The translations under genes were made by a program, and so were the position numbers. This document shows, piece by piece, positions 1-11,099 of a stretch of 64,000 nt of DNA. The notes under the pieces are model-generated. The model searched no databases, was not told the DNA's origin, and worked only from the letters and a program-made list of their open reading frames with translations. Each line of letters starts with the position of its first letter. Position 1 is the first letter of the stretch. This stretch comes from Lottia gigantea (lineage: Eukaryota; Mollusca; Gastropoda; Lottiidae). Location of the stretch: the NCBI RefSeq assembly GCF_000327385.1, contig NW_008711014.1, positions 556,458 to 620,457 on the forward strand, in the 5' to 3' direction.

Positions 1-96
1 GTCCTCTTGGTATCTGGAGAATGATTTGCTGCTGGCCGTTCAGTAAAATTGAAGATTTATACCAAGTGGTCTTATTTCTTCTGTTTTTATTTGTAG

Positions 97-2830
97 AGAT
101 GCGTTAGCTACCAGTGCTATAAATTGTGGTACAAGTCTTTTAGCCGGTTTTGCCGTGTTTACAGTATTAGGCTACATGGCTCATGAACAACATAAATCCA
201 TAGATGAAGTTGCTCGAGCAGGTAATATTCTAAATCCAAAACATAACCTTTTAAAATGTTCCAGATTGTATCATTGTTGAGATTTTGATACATGCATTAT
301 TTTTTGCAATTTGCATTTAATAACGAACTTTCTTACAAAACAAAACCCCATAGTATTGATTGTATTTTTAAAATATCCTTCACATAAATTATTGCATACA
401 TTAAGTCTCCGTGTGACTTGGTGTATGAAAAGTTTGTTCTTATTATTTACATGTATTTTGCAGATGTTGGTTTGATTTTCGTGGTATATCCAGAAGCTAT
501 AGCTACAATTGATGGTTCTTCTTTCTGGGCTATTATATTCTTCTTTATGTTAATTATGTTAGGGTTGGACACAACGGTGAGGCTTTATTATACTTACAAA
601 CCACACTGGTTGAAATTATATAGTCATGTAAACCTGATGTGATCATATACCAAATCTGTTGGTTGATGAAATATATAGAGTCTACATTATCTACATTCCA
701 TTGCAAAGTTACAAAAATACCTTATCGAATACCGAATTCTGCCGACATGTGTCGGATAGAGAATCATTATCAAAAGAATTGGTTTGGAAATGGGGATTAA
801 CTTTCCAAAATGTACAGATATTAAACCAAAGTCAGGTGAAAGGAAATCTATTAATGTATTCTGATTCACAGATTCTTATCTTCAACGAACGTAATTTTTT
901 ATTTGCAGTTTGGAGGTCTTGAAGCTATTATAACTGGTATATTAGATGAATGGCCATGGTTGAGGAAACGACGTGAATTATTTGTTATCTGTCTGATGTT
1001 TTATTGTTTCCTGGGTGGACTAGCCTCAACTACTTATGTAAGTCACAACCATTACTAGATGACTGTTGGTCCGTTACTGGAAATAACATAACTACAACAT
1101 TATCAGTACTGTGAACTTTCAGAAAGGGAAACCGAGTCGTAGAATATACGAGTTCCAAACGATTGAGAAGAAGGTGGTGCCTTGAAAACATTTTCGCTCT
1201 TTTTTAAATCTCAAGATCGTGAAGCCTATAAAAAAGGTTGTGCGTACCTTGTGAAAATTTTTGTCTTATTTCTAGTTCCATTGTTATATACATATCTAAT
1301 GTATTTTGTAGGGTGGTATTTATATTGTACAATTAATGGATGTCTATGCAGCACCAATCTCCATTTTATTAGTGGTGTTCTTAGAAGCTATAGCAGTAGG
1401 CTGGATCTATGGTAAGACTTACATTTTATTTTTGTTAACAACGTCAATATGTTGGTGGTCAAATTCATGCATATTAATCGAATTTTACGGATGAATGAGG
1501 ATTTATACATTGGCCTCTTGTAGACAGTATTGCTGTAAGTCCATACTTTAAAAAGGGCTTATTCGAAGGAAATGCAAAAATTACAACCAACTGCTTAGGT
1601 TATTTTGTAAACTGCTGTAGCCTCTTAAACCAAGAAACCCTAGGCAATGGTCTCTTTTGGATTATCCAGGCACAGTGAATACCATCTTACGTAGGTTCAT
1701 CTTGAGTGGCTTGAGTGGGAAAATGCCATTTAATTTTGTTTTATATTTTAGGTGTAAAACAGTTTAGTAAAGATATTGAACTAATGATTGGTAAACCTCC
1801 AGGTTTATTCTGGCAAGTCTGTTGGGCGTTCATCAGTCCATTTTTCTTATTAGTAAGTATATCAAATATATATATCTTCTAATTATCATATCCAGCCCGG
1901 CATGTGTAATTATGTAATGAATAAGTTTTTCCTTTTGGTTCAATACGCAACGGCGTACACAAAATAAGAAAATTATAATCCAAAGTTTGGTTATTTTTTA
2001 TATTTATTGTTGTTGACAGTGTACATGGACTTTCAATGTCATATTAACACATTTTGTTATTGCAAAATAATAATAAATATCTTCTATCACAAAATCTTTA
2101 TTGTGTTTAACTGTGGCAGGTGTCTCTAACGACTCGATATCAGAACACATGATACCACTTTTAGGGAAACCAAATATTATTAATTTTTGCGTTGTGTGTT
2201 TTATTTTTTCAGACATTATTCGTACTGTCAGTGTTAAACACACCCCCACCAAGTTATGGTACCTATGTCTACCCAGTCTGGGCTAATATTATTGGCTGGC
2301 TGATAGTCTTGTCCCCATTACTTTCAATTACTATTTATATGGCTTATGCCTTCCTCAAGGCTAAAGGTTCCTTCAGAGAGGTGAGATATTAAAATAATTG
2401 ATAATACACATCATACTGGCACAACGAAATGGCAATGATTAGCTTGGAACTCTTTGAAGAGCTCATCATTTGGAATATACTATAGAACATTCGGTCTTGA
2501 ATATGCACCGAAAATGTAAAATTGGACCAGAAAAGCTATGTTGATATAACTTGTCTGCAATTGTGAAAAATATATTTTTGTGTAAAAATGGAGTCAATAA
2601 AAATAGTCAATGATAGTGATGTAACCCATTCAGAATATTCTACAAATTGTTGAGCCTTGACAAATTAATATAGTTAAACAGAATGAAATAAAACTATTCA
2701 TTCTTTAATTTAGTTTTGATTTGAAAATAGCTTTATTGATGTTATTATTTTACAGAGAGCAAACAGCCTGATCTATCCTCAAGAAACACCAAAACATCTT
2801 GCCGAGGAGGGAATACCAGTATACTTGTGA
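97..2830 (+). CDS. SLC6 Na+/Cl- neurotransmitter transporter, 3' half (monoamine type)
   Basis: C-terminal 269 residues of a plasma-membrane SLC6 symporter, which couples Na+ and Cl- gradients to uptake of an amine or amino-acid transmitter. Seven exons are supported by AG/GT borders and matching phase: 97-221, 464-576, 909-1037, 1312-1411, 1752-1852, 2213-2380 and 2756-2830 (TGA). The joined protein runs from TM7 to the cytoplasmic tail. Family landmarks in order: [13 protein letters not shown] and GYMAHEQ (TM7), [14 protein letters not shown] and [16 protein letters not shown] (TM8 and loop), [39 protein letters not shown], and [12 protein letters not shown] before TM12. These resemble serotonin/dopamine/noradrenaline carriers more than glycine or GABA carriers, but the substrate site (TM1, TM3, TM6) is outside the window, so the substrate is not assignable. 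Introns are 242-360 bp, short for this window. The 5' part lies upstream of base 1. The first acceptor could be at 96 or 98. Confidence 0.93.
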
Positions 2831-4412
2831 AACTGTTCTGAGCACAGTAATATTTTTAGTTCAAACCAGTGAAACTGCTTCTTGAAGGTGACATATTCTC
2901 AGAAGTGGTCAGCCATTATCAACAGTTCTTCCTGCTTAGCAATTCTTATTTAATTTCGCTTTGAAAATACATACTAAAAACCATGGCTAACCTTAGCAGC
3001 AATAGCATCTTTTAAACGTATGAATCGAGTGGAATGGATTATTTTACTTGGACATTTTGGTGATTATGACCTAGTTACTCCGAGGGAAGTACATAAAAAT
3101 ACCGAAGCATGACTCAAAACGTGACGCGTAACACAGAACGTGATGCATAACGTGACTCTAAACCATTAACACTTTACGTTACGCTAATACGTGACGCAAA
3201 ACGTGACGCTATATTAATTGACTTATTTTACTTCATTTAATTCTTGAAGTCCATGTAAATATATGTTTATTAGCTCAAGTTTTATCACCATTAAGGAAAC
3301 ATTAATTTGGTTTTTGATTACAATCTGTTTGCGACTGGAGGAGCAATATCTGTGATTTTGATTTATTACGTGACGGATGGGACAAATGTGATGTGTGTTA
3401 CGTGATCAAATTGCTTCCATGTATATTTATAACAGTTAATCAGATGTGTATTATACTGCTTTTGTGTTATTCAAGTAGTGTAACAATAGTTTATTATAGT
3501 ATTGCATCTTGGGCAGTTTTGTAATTTGGAATAATCGGCAGATAAATTCAGCATTGAGACGACATGTTGGAAGTTGTCATAAGATTGGAATCTTGATGCA
3601 ATGATATCGTGGTAAAATGTTTGTGGTGTTTAGATGTTAATAGATACCAATATTTGACATGGTGACAAAATTATTTTGTTTTTGTAAAATAATATAAAGC
3701 AATATCTAGAAATCTGGTTCTGATACAATCCATTTAAGTACAGCTTTGCATTTCGTTTCGCTTTTTTTACATTACATAATTTATAGTTCTATTAAAGCAC
3801 TGCTGTAGATTATAGTGAAAGAACAAAAGTTCATGTGATCATTAGTTAGTAACACGATTCAAGTTTTTGGTAAATTGAAATGAAATAGCCTGTATCCAGT
3901 TACCTTCACGTAACATGACATAACGTTTACAAGGCCTCGGGGCTCAGATTGCCATCAAGTTCCCACGGACAAAATGAAGCGGAACGAAATAATGAGCCTG
4001 TATTTTAAAAAGATTGTTTCAGTACCAAAGATCCAAAGTTCATACACAGGTTGTGTTGATATGTATTATTTATATCTGTATATCTACTTACTGGCCACTG
4101 GGCTTTCTGAATTTAATTTTGTCCGTTTCTGCTTAGTTCAAAAATTGAATATAACCAAAATATTGTAACGGAAATACGATTTTTAAATGATGGTTTAATC
4201 CGACATTAGAATTGTAATCAACACCAATGACGTAGGGGAATCCAAGCTAAATTGAGACAAATGGGTATCTGGGTGGATTTGTAGTACATCACGGGTAAAA
4301 GGAACTTCAAAAGTTTGGTGTTCCTTTCAAAATGTCCCCATTGCTAAAAGTCAGTTATAATTGGTAAAATTTTTATTCAGAATGGACAGTGGTCGGACAA
4401 TAGTTAAGATTT
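2831..4412 (+). other. 3' flank / probable 3'UTR of the SLC6 gene
   Basis: Non-coding AT-rich sequence after the transporter stop. No canonical AATAAA was seen in the first 900 bases. Weak candidates are AATATAAAG near 3690 and ATTAAA near 3792, so the transcript end is uncertain. It contains the ACGTGA cluster listed separately. No coding frame worth calling. Confidence 0.5.
3104..3408. repeat. Cluster of ACGTGA / ACGTGACGC motifs
   Basis: AACGTGACGC-like words recur at about 3118, 3138, 3150, 3190 and 3201, with a reversed-looking TTACGTTACGC near 3176 and two later copies (ACGTGACGG near 3368, TTACGTGATC near 3400). They are unevenly spaced, so this is either a decayed short tandem repeat or a cluster of CRE/E-box-like sites. 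It lies in the 3' flank of the transporter gene. That the repetition is real is seen directly; any function is inference. Confidence 0.55.
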
Positions 4413-4665
4413 TTGTATATTGAAAAGGTGTTATATGTGTATAATATAAGTGTTTTGTATATTTAAAGTAAATGTTTTGTATAATATAAGTAAGTGTTTT
4501 GTATAATATTAATGAGTGTTTTGTATAATATTAGTCAATGTTTTGTATAATATAAGTAAGTGTTTTATATGATATAAGTGTTTTGTATTATATAAGTTAG
4601 GGCTTTGTATAATACAAATAAGTGTTTTGTATTATACAAGTAAATGTTTTTGTACATTAATGTAT
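4413..4665. repeat. AT-rich minisatellite, about 22-26 bp unit
   Basis: About ten imperfect copies of a unit around AAGTGTTTTGTATAATAT. Copies differ by substitutions and small length changes, so the array is old. It lies between the converging transporter and potassium-channel genes. Confidence 0.85.
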
Positions 4666-7172
4666 ATATAATTTTCTAGTTTGCTTGATTGTTAACATAA
4701 GTAAGTTGAAATTGAATCAAGTTCACCCAAAATTTAAGCTACCAAAATTATCAGACAATTTTCTGGAACAATGTGCCACAAAAGTTTTATCACGCTTCGA
4801 GTAACTTATGGATATGGTACATTTAATTCTATAGCGTTAGTAAAGAAAAATGTATTCAGTAAACAAAACCATTCATGTTCCAGCTCTGTTAAAGGAGATT
4901 TTTAAATTCGATGTTTAAAATGGTGTAGATTAGTGCAGTGTACAGCGTAACAGCATATTTTATTGGTCATGTTGAAAACCCTTTTCCAACTAATTTTATA
5001 TCATAGTATGCTAAATTAAATACTGTTACATTTCATAAAAAGCGGACCCAATTCATCTTCACTGAGAAGACTTCCACCAAAACCGTGCGTTTCTTAAAAC
5101 GTAGTCTATACAAAGTTTTCGTTGGAATGTGACCAATTAGTACCTCCAGATGATCTTTGTACTGTTGTGTTTTCTAATATTTTATACTGTTAATGTATAT
5201 TAATATTATCTCAATTGTGATGAGTTTTATTTGTGATAGGAATTGTGATAAATGCGTATTAGTGATTAATGTTATTGTTAGAATTATTGTTATTAGTCAA
5301 TACATTCAGGAGAAGAAATTAAAATTGTTGAGAAAACTTTTTTTGTTGCTTGAAGCCATTTTGTCGCTAAACCACACGTGGAATTGTTAGAATCACAGAC
5401 GTCTGATTGAAAATTGGAATGGCGCAAACACATAAAAATTTTTGCCCTTTTACGGTTGTCGTATGTGTATTTACATTGCGATACACACACCACATATATA
5501 TATATTCCTTTTTACTGGCCGTTGATTGATTGATCACTCTCAATACGGTTGATTTCGTACAATTTTGACTGTATATGGTTCGCACTATATTTTTACATTA
5601 ACGTTCCGAATCCAAACCACTTGGTTCCATTTGTTGCTGGTCCTTCTATTTACAGCTATTTACAGATAACCTATGTGAATTAGTTTTTATGTCAAAATCA
5701 CCCCAAAATATGTTAGTTTTCTTTTTTTTATATACAAAGTTAAAATTGATGTTAGCTTGTCCTTCCGAAATTCCTGATACTAAAAAGGACATTGTGATAT
5801 ACCGGGACCACATTAGAACTAATTGGTATATTATACAAACCTAATCCGACTAATTAGACCAATAGGATAATTGTCTAGAAAACTAATTGAAGAAGTAAAG
5901 ATTATGCAGTGAATAAGTTAGTATGATATTGAATAAGATTACTACCGTGGAACGAATCTGAATAGGAATTATGACTTGTAATTGATAGAATAACGAAATT
6001 AATCCAGAAATATTGCTCAATCTGTTATTCATTTCTTCTATATTAATCCTAGCTGTCGCATTCATACTCGTCTTCCTGGACAAATATTCACAGATATGAC
6101 GGTAGAAAATCAAAAACGTCAAATAAAAATGGTAATGATGTTTTTCCATGATATTGAAGTGTTTCTAAGAAAATAAATGTCGGCGGTACGAAGGTTCTAT
6201 TCTGCTTTGAAACAGTATGGTAATAGACATTCGACTGATACTATCTCTTGTACATCAAGACACAGCACGAAGCCAATAACTTTATTCAAATCTCCTAATT
6301 TGACTCGTAATCAAACGCCTGTTTCATATAAAGCTACATCAATATCACCGCTAATCTAGGCTTCTTTTCCCAATGTAATTATGCATATTAGGTTTGTAGC
6401 CAATCTCTATGCAATGGCAAGTCAACCACGATTCTGGCCCGGACTGAAAGAGTTCAAGTCTATGGATCAGGGCCGACCATTCTGGCTGACAAGCAAAGCC
6501 GTTTAGACTCAAATCAATACAAGAAAGTAGTTCTCATTAGAAAGGGATCTACGGAGATCTGACTTGGCAGATGCCACATTTGATAAGCGCAAGACATCTA
6601 GAAAATAACCCAATGATCTTACCAGTTTATAAAAGAAACAAAACCATATTATTCTATGCGATAAAGCAGAACACATTTAATTGGTTTTAATTATCAGTCA
6701 CGAGGTCACTTTCATTAAGTCGGTCAATTGAGTTTTAATGGACTCAAATTCCATTGAAGCTTTAGACATGCTCCAATTAAGAAACGGGGCGTGGTGATTC
6801 TATGTGTATATGATGAATAATGTGGTATTGGTATTTTCTTACCATTCATTACTTGATATATATTGTTTTGTGAACTCAAATTTGATTGGCGATTCAAGTC
6901 ATACTTTCTGTACTTACATGAAGGCACCAGTTCATGAATTTGTTTAAGCCCTTGATGTTCAAAGAAGGCTCAGAAATATATATACATGTAATAAACACGA
7001 AAATAGGCATTGTTCATCGAATCTTGAAAAACCCATATTCTACACCACATAAAGTTGCAGATCCTACAGTTCTAGTGTGTAAACCCTTTAGACTTATACG
7101 ATATCCTCAACAAACGTTCGTCATACCGATAGCGGGATGATGCAAACTTTTAGCCTTATCCTAAATGTTCGG
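4666..7172. other. Intergenic stretch without recognisable gene
   Basis: Open frames are short, AT-biased and match no family I recognise; none shows paired splice sites with a conserved product. This is the spacer between two tail-to-tail genes (transporter on +, channel on -). Confidence 0.5.
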
Positions 7173-7178
7173 TTTATT
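7173..7178 (-). terminator. Polyadenylation signal AATAAA of the Kv gene
   Basis: TTTATT on the plus strand is AATAAA on the minus strand, about 36 nt after the stop codon of the proposed last Kv exon. Its position independently supports exon 7214-7380 as the real 3' end of that gene. Confidence 0.55.
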
Positions 7179-7213
7179 TTGGTAACGGGATAAACGATAC
7201 GTCTCGATCATGT

Positions 7214-7380
7214 TTAGTTGACTACAGTCAACAAACTCTGTCTACGTGTTGGTATTCGTTTACGACTGCGGGTAACGACAGGGGATGGCACAGGAGAGGG
7301 AGATCTAGATACCACTTCTTCAGCCAGTTCATCTGTAAATATAACACTTATCTTTCCGGTATAGGTATCATGAGGCTTGA
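7214..7380 (-). CDS. Shaw: Proposed last coding exon of the Kv gene
   Basis: The minus-strand acceptor reads as a long T/C tract ending TTTCAG. The exon enters in phase 1, matching the ATG|GTAAGG donor that ends exon 2 at 7782. It encodes 54 residues plus part of a split valine: a basic, Ser/Pro-rich cytoplasmic tail with [23 protein letters not shown] and the end TVVN. An AATAAA lies just downstream. The alternative is a transcript that ignores the donor. Confidence 0.7.
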
Positions 7381-9813
7381 CTGAAATAAAAGAAACAAAG
7401 GATTTGTCAGAGGGTTTCAGTCGAACTCCAATCCGCCCCAGAAGCACCACCATTGCGTCAACTGTTTAGGTAGCTTGTGAACAACACCCCAAACGTATAT
7501 TCTAGAGCACCTCACGATTCTCGTGCGATTTCCTTCGACTTTAAGTGTGGCCACTTTTAGAAGATAAGCAAAAGTAATAAATATTTTTTCATACAGCGTG
7601 TAACATTTTTTTTTTGGAATCTCGAGGTGGATTCAAATTAAAGATTAAAATTAAAGTAGTTCTCGATCCAGCAATATAGAGGTAAGGATGCTCCGACAAC
7701 TGGAGTTATCAGACCATATTCATATATATATATGAATATTGCTTTCCCTCTGGAAACTAAACGGACATGTGTAAACCTTACCATTTACTGTGTTGGAACT
7801 GAAACTACTTCTGGTGTCTTTCTTCTTGAATTCCGGCGAGTCAATGTTCGTGCTAACTGTAGAACTATGGATACTTTCACCTGGAAGTGACATCTGCTGT
7901 TTCAGTGCATCGGCAGCACCAACCAATATCTTCGTCGTCTTCTTGGGGAGTTTCATTCTTGCTTGAGCATGCGAGTAATATAAAGTAAAATTGTTCACAA
8001 TAACTGGCACGGGTAATGCCAACATCAGCAGACCACAGAGGGCGCAGCCCGCTCCGACGATATAACCAAGAGCAGTCCGAGGATGCAGATCACCGTACCC
8101 TAAAGTAGTCATTGTTACTACCGCCCACCAGAATCCTAAAGGAATATTTTTAAAATCATTTTCACCAAAATCAGCGACTTGTTCAGCATAATATATCAAA
8201 CAGGCAAATATCAGGACACCGATTCCCAAGACGAGAATCAGGAGAAGAAGTTCTTTAGCACTGGCTCTGATCGTCTGTACCAGAATCTTCAAACCGTTCA
8301 CATGTCGCGATAACTTCAATATTCTAAATATCCGTATCAGCCGCAATGTATTGAGATAATACAAGCCAGTCGACGTCTCGAGTTCCGGACTAATCCTTAT
8401 CACAATTTGTCTTATATAGAAGGGCAATATGGACATGAAATCAACCCAATTTAATGCATGCATTACGTATTCTCTTTTACATGGACAGAATATAAATCTG
8501 GCAATGATTTCTAAAGTGAAATACGCGATACAGGAGTATTCTACAACGTCTAAGAACAGATATGGTTTGGTCATAGTTTGAGCTTCCAGAACTGTGTGTA
8601 CATCTAGTATCGTGGCATTAGGTACTGTTACATAACGAAAATTCATGTGTGTTTCCAGACAGAAGGCACCAATAGAAAAAAGAACGAACACCAGTGATAT
8701 TATAGCCAATACCTAAAAAGTAAATATAATTCTTAATAATATAACAGAAGATGATGGTATATGGGTTTAGGTGCGAGGTACGGTGTGGGATTATCGATAC
8801 AGCAGAAAATAGAAAAAAGAATCGTTTCTGCATCGTGCCCGGACCCGTACTTCGTTTATCGTACTTCTATTTTCTATCATAACGATTATCCCAAACTGTA
8901 CAACGCACCGGTAAAATATCCATTTGTCAATGTGTTTCATTGGTGTATTATACAACCACGCAGAAATGATTTGAAGTCAAGAGACTCAAAAGAAGTTTTC
9001 TAGCCATTCTATGAGCATTGCCAATTCTTTATGTTTATATCTGCATCATTCTAATTTCACGTCCCAGTTGGTCCCCGTTCCTTCAATTACAGAAAACTCC
9101 ACTATGGGCAAAACCAAGTGACCAAAATGTTATATTGTTCGATTACAGGAACCACAGACGTGATATGAGCAAGAAGAATGGTGCAATTAAAAGATAAAAA
9201 TCTATACTAAGACGAAGGCCTGGGGAGCCCCTTTGTATCCCTTCAATTTCTTTCTTTCCTGACCTTAATGTCATACCTTTGCGGCTTTGGTTGAATACGG
9301 AAATTCCAGGAGATTCCACAACCGTCGTTTCCAGTGTAACCATTTACCCTCTTTAGCAGCTGGTACTTCCTCAATACCAAACCGCTCTGCAACATGGTCA
9401 TCGATATCGGAATCCTGCTCATCTTGATTCATATCAATACCATCAATATGAGTTAGGGTCTCTTGAGCATCTCGGTGAGCTCTGTAGGTACTCCAGCAGC
9501 ACGGCTCAATTTGCCTCTCGTCTATTCCCCAGAATGTCAACTCCTCCTCAAACAGAGGACCACAGACATCTGTAGGAGCATGCAGCTTGCCTGTCCGATA
9601 ATAATTGATAATCATATTAAATACCCCGGGATGTCGATCAAAGAAATATTCGCCCGTAACGGGATCGCAGTCCGAGTTCTGGGCTTTAGTTTCTGTAATC
9701 CACGAGAGTCGTGTATCCGGGATATTCTTTAAGGTCGTTCTGTACGTTTCATATCGTGTTCCTCCAACGTTTATCACTACCCGGTTATTCACATGCTTTG
9801 GCGGTAAAGACAT
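7214..9813 (-). CDS. Shaw: Shaw/Kv3-type voltage-gated potassium channel alpha subunit
   Basis: Forms tetrameric K+ channels in the plasma membrane. Three exons on the minus strand: 9813-9277, 8712-7782 and 7380-7214, giving 544 residues. The T1 domain (about 10-112) starts [18 protein letters not shown] and has the zinc motif HX5CX20CC (H78, C84, C105, C106). S1 is near 180-197, S2 232-254, S3 265-285, S4 298-316 (R303, R306, R309, K312, R315), S5 333-354. The filter is TTLGYGD (381-387) and S6 has PVPVIVNNF (413-421). The Shaw class follows from [16 protein letters not shown] and [11 protein letters not shown]. The start ATG at 9813 is chosen because the open frame further upstream begins at TTG directly after a stop. 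Exon 3 is phase-matched (AAT G | TC) after a strong pyrimidine tract; its tail has SPSPVPSPV and a PKA-like RRQS. Reading through the 7781 donor would instead give a 20-residue tail ending at 7720. The first S4 arginine of vertebrate Kv3 is Asn300 here. Confidence 0.94.
8777..8901. repeat. Small inverted-repeat (foldback) element in the Kv intron
   Basis: Left arm 8777-8814 and right arm 8865-8901 are imperfect reverse complements (GGTACGGTGTGGGATTATCG against GGTACAGTTTGGGATAATCG, followed in both by AGAAAATAGAA). It sits inside the 564-bp intron between the T1 and membrane exons. Parts recur at 44176-44305. Probably a small non-autonomous DNA element; no coding capacity. Confidence 0.6.
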
Positions 9814-9876
9814 CCCCGTCCACTTGCGGTCTCTCTTATTCAACTATTATATATATTTATCCTGAGTAGAAATTGT

Positions 9877-10206
9877 TTCCTTATCCTATTCGTTCAGTAT
9901 TATTCTCCTATCCTATTCTCTTATCCTAATCGCCATTCGTATTCTCTTTTCCTATTTGATTATCCTATTCGCTTTCACTATTAGCTTATACTGTGAATTG
10001 ATCCTATTCACCAATCCTATTTATTTATTATCCTATTCGTTATATATACGTATATCCTATTAGTTGATCCTATTCACCAATCCTATTTGTTTATTATCCT
10101 ATCCGTTATATATACGCATATCCTATTGGTTGATCATATTCACCTATTTATTCGTTATATATACGTATAACCTATTTGTTTATATACACCTATTCTATTC
10201 CTTTAT
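9877..10206. repeat. Degenerate TCCTATTC pyrimidine-rich repeat
   Basis: The word CCTATTC or a near form recurs more than fifteen times. A larger unit of about 60-65 bp (with ATCCTATTCACCAATCCTATTT and TTATATATACGTATA) is repeated two to three times near 10000-10165. It lies just upstream of the Kv start codon, so it may overlap that gene's promoter or 5'UTR. Confidence 0.8.
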
Positions 10207-11046
10207 CCAGAATATTTTGTTACAAAGTTCCAAATGACAGAATTTGATACATTATCTAGTAAGAATAGGAAGTGTGATGAAACATGTTGTTATGGTAATA
10301 ATAATGGTTAATTGTCAATATTTAACGTAATACATGAAAAAGACGTGAAATGAACAGGTGCTCTGACGATTTGTCCACACTGCCATCGATCACCAATACT
10401 TATCTGTCAAATTTCTATTATTTAAGATATCAGTGTCCTTCACTAGTCATCTCCCTTCAAGTAAATTTAATTAAATATCGTTGAAATGATTGAGTTGTTA
10501 AACAATCTGATGATAAGAAATGGAGAATTAACGATCTGAGAATCCGTGTTATCTCCAGGAATAGTTCTACCTGTATAATGATAGTATCAAATGACATTCC
10601 ACCAATAGTTCGTTATCATAATTAAATTATTGGAGCATGTTAATCGAGTCTGAGCAGCAGCATGTAGAAAATTACAAAAAATACATAAAATTCGAAATTA
10701 TTGACTCTAAAGAGTGAGAAGGACGTTTTTTTTTCAGGAGCATCAATATATTTTTTCATAGTAATAGTTAATGAAAATATTCAAATGTTCCTGTATAATG
10801 CAAAGTTTATCAGTGTGGAAAAAACGTAATGACTTTATCAATTAAATTCAACGTTGATGTTTTTTCATCTGTTTTTCCAGTTACACACTATCGAGTAACG
10901 ATATGGTTGTACTATGTTTATAATTCACATATGGGTATTCCAAAAAGGCCTCGCTATTTGGGAGTCTTACCTATATTAATCAGTCAATTATGATATTGTG
11001 TACGTCAATTCGTCTTTCCTTATGGAGAGTTTACCCACTAAAACTG
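10207..11046. other. Spacer between the Kv 5' end and the GT92 3' end
   Basis: AT-rich, with no supported gene. The Kv promoter and any 5' non-coding exon are expected in or beyond this region, but no convincing TATA or initiator could be singled out. Confidence 0.45.
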
Positions 11047-11052
11047 TTTATT
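11047..11052 (-). terminator. Polyadenylation signal AATAAA of the GT92 gene
   Basis: TTTATT on plus is AATAAA on minus, about 48 nt downstream of the TAG that ends the last glycosyltransferase exon. Confidence 0.55.
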
Positions 11053-11099
11053 CAGCCAAGCCGTCTTCATAGAGATTCCAAAAAGCTTAAATCAGTACC

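Noticed and set aside
5883-6149. 88-codon minus-strand frame
   Set aside because: AT-rich frame in intergenic DNA without splice context or homology.
8761-9003. 80-codon plus-strand frame
   Set aside because: Spans the foldback element in the Kv intron; no homology.
9814-9843. Ten-residue extension of the Kv N-terminus starting at TTG
   Set aside because: It starts at a non-ATG codon directly after an in-frame stop. The ATG at 9813 gives a normal Shaw-like N-terminus, although an upstream exon cannot be excluded.
9463-9865. Plus-strand frames of 86-89 codons
   Set aside because: Antisense shadows of the Kv T1 exon, which has clear homology on the minus strand.
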